This document shows, in pieces, positions 54,701 through 64,000 of a DNA stretch of 64,000 nt. The notes under the pieces were generated by a model. That model saw only the letters and a program-made list of their open reading frames with translations, made no database searches and was not told the DNA's origin. Positions within the stretch are counted from its first letter, which is position 1, and each line of letters begins with the position of its first letter. Origin of the DNA: Eleginops maclovinus (taxonomy: Eukaryota > Chordata > Actinopteri > Perciformes > Eleginopidae); assembly GCF_036324505.1 (NCBI RefSeq), contig NC_086368.1:22188378-22252377 (forward strand), given 5' to 3'. Made by a program: the position numbers and the translations under genes.

Positions 54701-57700
54701 GAAGCAGGATGTTAGTCAGACCATTTCACGAACACTCAGTCATAACTTCTTCGTCAGTCCGGGGAAGAGCAACTTTAATTCACCAGTAGATACATTTTCC
54801 CCACTGTGTTGATTAAGACTTCTCAAATGTCAAGCCTCCGAAGAGCTATTTCTGAGTGTTGCAAACAGTGACCTGGCTAAGTCCTTTTACCGTTTTGCTT
54901 TGTGGCCTATCTGTCTTCCTCGAGGCTAATCCGCCCGTCTGATAGATGCTTTAGTTTTCATTTATTATAGCCTTCCTCCGAGTACAGCCGGACGTAGAAA
55001 TCACATGTTAGATATATTCTGTTATGTCGCTGAAGTGGAATGATTTTTAACAGCATGGCATGACTGTAGCGGTAGTAGCACTATTACAGATACTCCATTA
55101 GGCCTAACCTAGTATAGCTGGTAACCTTCTTTATTTTTAGACTAGGAGCTCTTGATGATTTATAAGCTATGATATATTGGTGTTTTGATAACATGTGATA
55201 TTTGGGTGCATATATTTCATAAAATATACCATGAGACATACTTTTTTTAACCTATTTTTCGACACAGATTATACCGCAGGATCTTTCCCTTTAATATTTC
55301 CTCTTTAATAATGTGATGACATATTCAGTGATTTTAGCAATAAACGTTTTTGACATTTTAAAATGTGGTAATAAAGTGACTCACAATATATTTTAATATT
55401 GGGATATAATCTATATTTGGCCTGAACAATAAAATAAAAATATTCAGTAAAGTGGTACATTATCACAACTGCTATAAATAAAAGATTTTTTGAATACAAA
55501 AATGAAAGGAAATTGTTTCCAACATTCATTTGTTTATTGAACTAGCACGAGTGCACCAATAAAAGAGTTACATTCTGTGATTTTCCTACTAATACTGGCT
55601 ATAAAAAGTGATGTATTGTCCAGTCTTGTTCACTTATAGCTCTGCCTTAGAGTAAAATCGACTGTTTTCAAGCAAAAGTAAAGACAACTGACTCTTACAA
55701 AGACGCATTGGAAGGGGACTGGTGTTAAAATGACAGCAAATGAGTATTTACTGATACTAAGTGATTAGGATTCTTGTTGTTTTTGTATGTATCTGCTTGT
55801 GGAAACAGATTTTAGGTGGATATTTGACTGTGTTAATGGTACGTGACTGCAGTCTTGTCTAATGTGAGAGTTGGTTTCTGACTGCTGTCATTGTCAGCTC
55901 ACGGTCTGTGTCTGCGCAGCACAATGGCCTCAGGCTAACACCTGTCCTCTAGTTTTGTTCAACATTTTTCTTTTTTACCTTTCAGTGCCTGTCTTTCCCA
56001 AACACACCTGGGCTGTTTTCTAAGTTATTAGGCGTTTTTTAAAGAAAACACTGATAGAAAATATTGCAGCACAAAATGTAATCCTGAATAGGTACATTGC
56101 TGCCTTGTGTGTTTCTGCTGTTATTTTTTAGAGGTCACTGCAGATTTCGTTTTTGTTTCTTGCTTGTAATGTGTTGTTGTTTATAGGAATGGCTAGATCT
56201 ATACTAGCCGTCTACAGTATTTGTGGCATTTTTCTGATGAAATGCACGTGTTTCAAAGGTCACTGTGCTGGTAAACATAGACTATGGAGCCACTACACAT
56301 CTATTATATTATATCAGGCCACTCAGAGCAGATCCTGTAAGAAACGCTGTAGTCTGCTCATTGTTTGTGAGTGCGCTCTGTTGTTGCACTGCTGTTGCCA
56401 ATAGCCGCTAGTGGCTCTGCGTGTCCTTGTCACCTTTGTCTTTGTGCTCAGACCAGCTGGAGGTGACATGACTCCTCTCGTCTTTGTGCCCCACTTCAAG
56501 GTGCAAAGAACTTCTGCAATCCCTTCCAAGGACGCTGCAGCTGCATCTTAGTTACACAGCGGCCGTGCTCTCCAAGTAGTGTTAAATATGTGGTACTTAA
56601 AGGTCCTCGAAGGATATTTTAGTCTGTAGACTTGTCATCAAAAGCAGGGATTCATCACAGCCGAGAGATGAAAGGATTGGTGGAATATTGAATGAACACG
56701 CTCGCTTGTATTGTGTGTATTGTTCACATTATAAGTGCATATTTCTGGCCATTTGATAGGCTCCCTTTTAGTTGCCAATATCAATTCAATACCTCTGATA
56801 GCGGCTGTGTGAGACACAAGGGCTTTTGCTTCACATCCAATTATTAGAACAAAGATGGAACTCTAAGACCATAATACACTACAAGGTCTTGTGACCTAAA
56901 ATCATCTCTCTTGTCAGCTTGAGTGAGAATAACACGAGATTCCTCACAAATGTAAAATGCCAGGCAAGGCTTTGCATATTTAGCATTATTAAAGGCCAGC
57001 ACATTCAAAACTCATTTGCTTCTAATTTTATCTCTAACCTTGACCACAGCTGAGACATTCCACTTGGGAGAAATATGGATACAGTCAAATCTTACTAATC
57101 CAAAATGGAGGCTGTCTGGATTTGTGAGATTTAAAAAAACATATATCCGCCTAATGTATTCAGAATATTGTATGCTCATTTTAGATGCTAGACTGCCCTG
57201 CTCTGTCTTTTAGTTGTGTTGCTACGCACAATTTAGAGAATGTACGTATTCACGCCTCGCTGTCTATTTTGTTCCGTACGCCTGTTTGTTTGGATTTTTT
57301 GGGGCTTGCATAAACAAGGGGCTACTATACATACTGGTAGATTAGCATACGTTCTATTTCTGGACATGCAGGCCTTCGAATAGCCACAGACTTAGAGACT
57401 TTCTGTTGTAATTCTAGTTAGTTAACAGTATGATAATTCATTGATGCCCGGAGCAGAATTCTGTCTACACATGAACACCATCAGCTACTGAACAACACAT
57501 CCGGAAAAGGTAGAGTTTTGGTGTCTTTGCTTAAATGTACTCAAGCTTGGGGATTCATTTAATGGCGGTTGTCTGGGTAGGAAGAAATATACCTTGCAGT
57601 CTCAGAAAAGACGGGGACAATATTTATTCTGCATTTGAACCTTTTTTTAACAGCAATATTTGCTTGAGGTTCTGGAAACGCTGAGCCATTAGCAGCTCAA

Positions 57701-58740
57701 AAACATGTTTTCAAGAAAAGAAACTCTTTATGGTCTCAGTTACACAACTAAAGAAATAAATAATATACATGTATTTTTGCCTAGCGATGCAACTGACCTG
57801 CATCGATTGGCCTACCAATCAGTTTGTTGGTTGACAGAAAAAAAAAATGTTGGTAATTGATTAATCATTAGGGTAATTTAACAAGCAAAAATGTAATATC
57901 TCTGTCGTATAAGTAGCTTCTTTCTCGGTTTTATATCATTCAACTTAACATAGACATTCAAAGACATCCTCTTTGACATTGAGGAACTCTGAGGGGCATT
58001 TTCCCCTTCTTTCTGTCATTTCCAAAAATCTAGAAAATATATGTACTACATGTTACCATCATTTGAAATATTCGATATTTCCTTCCTTTGGTATTTCAAC
58101 ATTGCAATTGTACCGTTGTGAAATCCCTGTCTTGGGTGAAGGGAAGGCTTACCACTCTTATACTTACATTTGGTTTCATTAAGACCAGACAGTGAGAATT
58201 TAGAGACATTTGTTTTTGTTTGTTTATGAAAATGGGTTTATCTTGCAGTTATTATGAATATTATACCAGCAGTGTGCGTCTCCAAACATTAGGATTGTTA
58301 AGCAAATGTCAAATAAATCTCACTTCTAATAGAATCCTCTTAATATCTGTAATACGCCGGCCTATCACAATCGTCACAGTTCATCAAAACTTCATTTAAA
58401 TCCACAGCAGGAAGCCTGGGATTGTGTAGCTCGTTACAGACAAGGACGGACATGTTTTACTTTTCCCTCTTTAAAACTAACTTCTCTCTCCTCTACAGAT
58501 CGACCCCAAGGTGGCGTTTCCTCGCCGGGCTCAGCCTAAGGTGAGTGCACCCTGAAGGGGTTAATGATGAGGAGTCGTAGTGATGATGTCATATGTCACT
58601 GCTCATCACTCAGCCCTGATTGGCTGGGATTAGAGTCAGGCAAATGACCAAAGAGGAGCTGCAATCCTCTTGTCCAGCCTGACACCGTGACCCAATACCC
58701 TGACCCTTCCCAACCCCCGACCGTCAGCAGCCAACATCTT

Positions 58741-58819
<79 letters not shown>

Positions 58820-59170
58820 TGTTTGTCCTGGCACACACACACACACATACGGATGCCTCCATACAGTGGTTACCTGTATGCACGCTCACCCCTCCAAACC
58901 GTGAATGTAACAGATCTTAAACTGGAGTGAATTAGGTTGAATGCTCAGAAGAGCTTTCAGAAACCTCTGAGATGAAATAAACGCCAACAAACACAAAGTC
59001 TCTTTATCACCAACATCCACCCCCTGCCTAATGTGATTAGTGGTAAACGATGCCCTCTTCTTCTTCTGTGTTGCTAGCTGGTGACCAGGACAAAGAAGAT
59101 CTTTGTCGGAGGACTGTCAGTCAATACCACCATCGAAGATGTGAAGCATTACTTCGACCAGTTTGGAAAG
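48845..59170 (+). CDS. msi1: Musashi-1 RNA-binding protein, N-terminal part (6 coding exons; continues past right edge)
   Basis: Musashi proteins bind UAG-core sites in 3' UTRs and tune translation in neural progenitors. Exons: 48845-48909, 49427-49467, 50132-50213, 50337-50421, 58499-58540 and 59078-59170. All are GT-AG and in phase, giving 136 codons. RRM1: RNP2 MFIGGL (24-29), then SWQTTQEGLKEYF and [10 protein letters not shown], with RNP1 RGFGFVTY (63-70). The linker [14 protein letters not shown] (92-105) is the invariant Musashi linker. RRM2 starts with RNP2 IFVGGL (113-118) and [24 protein letters not shown] and SVNTT match MSI1; MSI2 has DPASVDKVLGQ and SANTV. The second half of RRM2 and the C-terminal region lie to the right. 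Start: M-D-T-E...SPHDPCK aligns with the MSI1 N-terminus. Confidence 0.95.
48910..50131. other. msi1 introns 1 and 2
   Basis: Intron 1 (48910-49426) starts with GTAAAA and holds a (GT)n run interrupted once by AT (about 49032-49068). Intron 2 (49468-50131) shows nothing besides ordinary sequence. Confidence 0.65.
49032..49068. repeat. (GT)n microsatellite in msi1 intron 1
   Basis: GT run with a single AT interruption. Confidence 0.95.
50422..58498. other. msi1 intron 4 (8.1 kb)
   Basis: Long intron between the end of RRM1 and the linker exon. Contains a (GT)n at 51674-51702, a C-run near 52319-52332 and ordinary AT-rich sequence. No coding exon, RNA gene or clear transposon was recognised. 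Short open frames lack codon bias and splice support. Confidence 0.6.
51674..51702. repeat. (GT)n microsatellite
   Basis: About 14 GT units in msi1 intron 4. Confidence 0.95.
58541..59077. other. msi1 intron 5 with a (CA)n run
   Basis: Intron between the linker exon and the RRM2 exon, dominated by the CA microsatellite at 58743-58816 and a second short CA run at 58832-58847. Confidence 0.7.
58743..58816. repeat. (CA)n microsatellite
   Basis: CA run of about 37 units. Confidence 0.98.
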
Positions 59171-62100
59171 GTATACTATACACAAAGCTGCCATCTATTT
59201 GTAGCCATTCCACTCAGTGATGACCGCCTGTCTTTTACATCTCTAGTGCTGTGGTTTCCAAACTTTTGTGTCACACTGAACCAAACCATCCCTTCATAAA
59301 CACCCCCCCCCCCATCAACAACATGCTACAAATCTGCTCACATTGAGTTTTAACTGGATATTCAACTAATTATACGATATTGAATGTGACAATATTTTCT
59401 TCATACAGTTGATTCCATTTAACAATTTCTCCCTAGCTAAATGTTTCAGCTGTTTAGCTAATTTCATTTAGCTCACAATTTCAAACATTATCCTTTAAAC
59501 CATGATTTATTCAAATATCATTGAATACTAGCCAATCTTTCCACAGTTATTCATTACTATTAGCAAATGTTCACTTTTTCAACCATTTTCCTTTTAGAAA
59601 TCTCAATAATTTACCCAGTAGCTAACCATTTCAGCCGTTTAGTCGATACTATTTGCTACTTTTCACAATTTAAACCATTTTCCTTTAAGCTATTTCAATC
59701 ATTTGATCACAAGATCACTCTTATTTAATGTTTAGAATTTCTATCATTAGCTGATCCAATCCACTAACTAACTATTTAAACCGTTCATCCATTGCTATTA
59801 GCTAATGTTCACAATTTCACATTTTCGTTTAAGCCATTTCAATCCATCTTGTTTAGCAAGCGTTAACTGTTTTTCTAAGCTTTTCTGTTCGCGAGCTAAC
59901 ACGTTTTCAAACACATTTAATCGCAACTGGTTATGTTTAGGTGACCTCAAGCTGACTCAATATGTGGCCATGATTTTTATAGGACATCAACATTTCAATT
60001 TGATCAAATCACTTCACAATCTACTCCACACTTTTTCCACAAAACCCCTGGCAACAGCAGAAGTAGCCCCTGGGGTACACTTGTTGGGAATCACAGCTAT
60101 AATGTTCTGTCCAACTTTGATATATTATATTAATCTGTGATCCTAATACCTTTCACATCTCTCAGCTTTCCCAAAGCTTTACTTTCCTCTCTTTCCCGCT
60201 TTTCATTTTAGTTGAGAAAATACAAATACTCAAACGGGGCCTCGTTTAAAAAACAGCAATCATTTAAAAGGAAGAGAGCACTGAAAGAGAGAAAGAACTA
60301 AAAGAAAGGAAAATCCTGTTGATTGTGTGCAGCTACAGCATTAGTTAGTCTGTTAGTTTATCTCTTTTGTGAGCTGTTTTGCTCTTTTATAATCACATTT
60401 CTGTGTTTTTGGCTTTTCCATTTGTCCTGTTCAGCTCCTTTGAATGAAATTTGGTGAAAGGCAAACACATGCTGTGGGGACAGATGAGTGGCCGGGGAGA
60501 GGCAGGAAGAAAAAAAAAAGCAGCAAGAGGAGGGGAGGAGAAGAGGGAGATGGCGGGGGTCTGAAAGGGAAGAAGCAACCCCCTGTAGAGTGAGAGGGAG
60601 GGGAGCAGAGAAAGGGTTGAAGGGCAGAGAAAAGTAGGAATGTTGAGATAGTGAGGAGGAAAGAGTGGCTATGAAAGGGGAAAACACCCATCTGATGGGC
60701 CGTAAACGTATCAAAGTGTCCACCATGCATGACATGTTGGGTTACTTTTCAGCTAGCTCCGCTTTGGGAGGCTGGGGAGTGTGTTTGAGTTCAGGCTCTT
60801 CAGTATTAACTAATCACATGCAACAGCTGCTCCTGTAACAAACCCCCCTAACCGCCCCCACCTTACCCAAAATCACTACCTCAGACACCCTCCCATCCCA
60901 CATACACACACCCTGCTCTCAGCTTGTTGCCGTGGTGACCTGCTTTCGCCCATTGTCCCACTGTAATCCAGTGTTTTTTTTGTTGAGTTTCCTTAAAAAA
61001 AAGAAAAGAAAATTCTAAGGAGTGTGCATTTGCATGAATGGAAAAAAGGGTGTGTGCGTGCATGAAAGTGTGACAGTGGCATGGGTGCGATGGGAGGCAA
61101 GCTTGCATACATTTGTGCAGACTGCAAGACTCACAGCCAGCGATCCAGTTGTCACAAACACTTAAACGTGTGCCTGTGCTGTTGTTGGTGTAAGCACGAA
61201 AATAGTCCAAAATTAAACATCGCTTCAGAATGTAGGCCTAATGGATTGGAAGAAATTAATAGCACCAACCTCCTTCTGCCGTGTGTGTAGCTGTGTTTTC
61301 TCTCAGTTGGCCTCTGACTCTTGTTTACCATATTTTAGGTGTTCAAATTCACTTAAATCTGTGATGTTGGTGCTGGTTGTCTTCGATCAAACGTGTGACC
61401 TTCACACTTTAGGAACTCCTTGTAAGGTGCATGTTGTGACATGTTTGTGTTTTTATAAAATGGCAGCTCTGTGGCGAACCAGCTCTCCCTGGTGATCACA
61501 GACGCTCATATCTAAGAAAACACTCCCTCCGCAGGATGAGGGAATATTTGGACTGTTTGGACACGTGAGACCAAAGCTGTATCATGGATAGCGCCAATCC
61601 CACAGTGCATTCCTGCTGAGCGGGAGGTATTTGTTGTTTATTATCTGAGCCTGGTTACAAGGTGCGGGTTAGGATGGAGTAGGATTCGGCGTCCTGTTTA
61701 TTTTCATACTGTGGCACCGCCTTGTAAAGGAAAACACAGAATGCACTATGCATTTTCTGAAACTCTTTGATATGTACTGTTGTTTATTTATTTTGGAGTA
61801 TACTTGTGAAGACGCACCTACACAAGCTTCATTGGACCGTACTGAAATGGCTGCTAGGTTGACACATCAGGTGTTTTGGACTGAAACCTAAAGGCATGCA
61901 TTAATGTGCGGTTTCCTAACGGGATACATCTGAGCTCCTGTTTCAGAATGTCCTAAAGCCAATAGGACTACAACAGCCATGTTTGTAGGATAGAGTCTGA
62001 ATCCTGAGGTGAAGGTTATCCCCATCAACCTGATGAGAATTAATAACACCTTCCTCCTTTTTTAATTTAGAGCCTGTGTTTAATCGACTAAAAACTCACA

Positions 62101-64000
62101 GTTAGATTATTTGATAATTATCATGTCAGGCCTTCGGTTCCTGCAGTAAATTATGTTAAACCCAAAGGGTATCCCTGTTTTCACGCTTTTTATCCTTCTA
62201 CCGCACTGCATTCCTGGAAGTACCTTGCATGGAAAACTACCATTAAAATCCCTCCACTCTAAACTCAACTGAGAGAATAGACCAGAGCAGAGAGCAAAGG
62301 AAGGAGAGGATAAGATGAAAAATGTGGCATGGACAGGGCAGACGGGAAAAGTTGGGACTCCACTCACCCATGTGAGCTGGCGATTATTAGGCTTGACTGA
62401 ACACTTTGTCTGCTGGCCTGTTTAGAGAGAGATGGCTGGAGAGAGAGGAAAGAATGAAAGAGGGAGATGTGAGGAGACAGAAGGGGAAAAAATGTGAATG
62501 CCACCTTTCATAATCTCGCAGAAAGTGTAATGGACTTGTCAGCAAACGCTTCGGACAATAGCTGCACGCTTCACTAAAAACTGGATATTTTTAATGGGGC
62601 TCTAGGAAAAAAAATCTGCGCATGATCACAGCTGAGCCTTGTTGTTAAAGGTACATCAGAACTTCATGAGAATATGACCTTAACTTTTCTTCCCTCTGCA
62701 TGCATGCAGACTAGTTAGCGACTGATCTGCTGCTAAGCCAATCTCAGACCCCCACAGCTATCCAATCAGATTGTCTTACAGCACCCTGGGCAGTGGACAT
62801 CGGAGATCGTCTTCTTATTGGTTTTGGCAAGGGCCAGAGGCTGGTGTGTGACCAAAGCATAAGCTAGCACACGTGACGGGATATTTCTCAAGCCTGCACA
62901 CCATTGTGTTCTAATGAAAGACAATGAGGTGAACCACGTTAGCACGGCATATTGTCTCTTTTCTCTCTGGCTCTGCCGCTCAAAAGCTCCTTGAACTGGC
63001 TGCGCTAAACCTCGGTCATCCCTTCCAGAATAGGCGCTGCTAATGCTAACAGGAGGGCTAGCTGTGCGTGTAACTCTACTCTTATGATAACATGTTGGCC
63101 CGCAGCTGTCTACTTACTGTCCTGTTTCCCCGGCCCTCTGCTGTGTCATTGAGTTTGGACGACCGGAAGGGTGGAAAGCATGAGATGAGAGGAGGAGGGG
63201 AGGGAGGGGGGGGGGGATAAAATCTGAATGAAGGACAGAGAGAGGAGGGGGGGCTTTTGGTGTGTGTGGCCGAGCTATATGTTGACATAGAGGAGAGTTA
63301 AAAGGTTCAAGGAGGGTGCCGAGGCGTCCTTGATCTGCTCCGTGTTCATCATTTGGCGAGGAATATCTAAAAATGTTTCACTCGCAGCTAGGATGTGTTT
63401 ATCATCTGAAGTAAAGGTCAGACATCGGACGGCCTCTGCCACTCAGGTTTCCCCGGTTTGAGTTTCAGTGCTTGCTGCTTAATGGAAATAGCCATGTAGT
63501 CATACTCCACGTGTGTCCATGTAAAGAAGGGAGATCTGTGCTGCAGATTTGCATGAATGTTGTACCTTTAAACGACATAAAAAACACAAAGGTCATTTCC
63601 ACAGAGAGATCCCAGGCTTCTCTCTCACCTCACACCGTCGGAGCTTTAGCAGAAGCTGCTAACTTTCCTGCCAGTGAAGGACAAGTGAGGGAGGGAGAGT
63701 GAAATGGGGGAGGAGGAGGAATATGAATAGGGCAGTGGAGTGAATGCGAAAAGGAAAGTGGAGGGACAAGAAGAATGAAAGGCGAGCGTGTTGACAAAGA
63801 CCCCGGTTCACTTTGTTCTACCGTCTCTGATCCAAAATGTTCATTTATCCTCCATCAAAACTTCACCTTCTATCTCTTTTATTATCACCCCATAATTTAT
63901 CAGCTTCACTTCTCTGTCACGTGCTCTCTCTCCCTCACTTCTCCTCTTTTCCCTCCATTCTTTTCATTGAAATTAGTTGGGAAGAGAGGCAGGGGGGGGG
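59171..64000. other. Start of msi1 intron 6, running off the right edge
   Basis: No further RRM2 exon (expected to begin with a VDDAML-like sequence) was found, so the intron spans at least 4.8 kb. It includes the degenerate tandem field at 59440-59850, purine-rich stretches near 60480-60670 and 63170-63260, and a G-run at 63206-63216. Confidence 0.6.
59440..59850. repeat. Degenerate tandem repeat in msi1 intron 6
   Basis: A unit of the form TATTAGCTAATGTTCACAAT, then TTTCAAACCATTTTCC, then TTTAAGCCATTTCAAT recurs at about 59455, 59552, 59645 and 59790 with drift and indels. Spacing is about 93-97 bases, with one longer gap of about 145. Confidence 0.65.

Overview
The window is eukaryotic nuclear DNA from a bony fish, most likely a percomorph teleost. 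The evidence is short GT-AG exons of vertebrate genes in compact introns, very abundant (CA)n microsatellites, a tRNA-derived SINE with a V-domain-like core, and several dispersed repeat families that I recognise as common in teleosts. There are no operons, prokaryotic signals or CRISPR arrays.

Five protein-coding genes were assembled exon by exon from splice sites, reading phase and similarity to known vertebrate proteins. On the minus strand, from left to right, they are: cit (citron Rho-interacting kinase; first nine coding exons, at 11104 down to 2532, rest beyond the left edge); crybb3 (beta-B3 crystallin; complete, 13329-12130, 257 residues); and a kiaa1671 / TNKS1BP1-family gene (complete, 32750-16955, about 1456 residues, with a possible short isoform starting at 21896). 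On the plus strand are unc119b (complete, 37064-40308, 244 residues) and msi1 (Musashi-1; first six coding exons, 48845-59170, rest beyond the right edge).

The order kiaa1671 then crybb3 on one strand is the order seen in human 22q11. CIT, UNC119B and MSI1 are all human 12q24 genes, so the window joins two human synteny blocks. The genes do not form one pathway: cit acts in cytokinesis, crybb3 in the lens, unc119b in ciliary lipoprotein trafficking, msi1 in neural-progenitor translation control, and the kiaa1671 product is poorly characterised. The two divergent starts (kiaa1671 near 35.2 kb, unc119b at 37.0 kb) flank a stretch of about 1.8 kb.

The remaining sequence is introns and spacers with microsatellites, a LINE 3' end, a V-type SINE, non-autonomous elements with inverted ends, and two degenerate tandem-repeat fields (47.5-48.06 kb and 59.4-59.85 kb). 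The most unusual features are a proline/asparagine-rich C-terminal tail on crybb3, encoded by a G-rich hexamer repeat, and a long ER/K-type repeat region in the kiaa1671 homologue, built from 39-bp coding repeats. I found no multi-gene system that looks undescribed.
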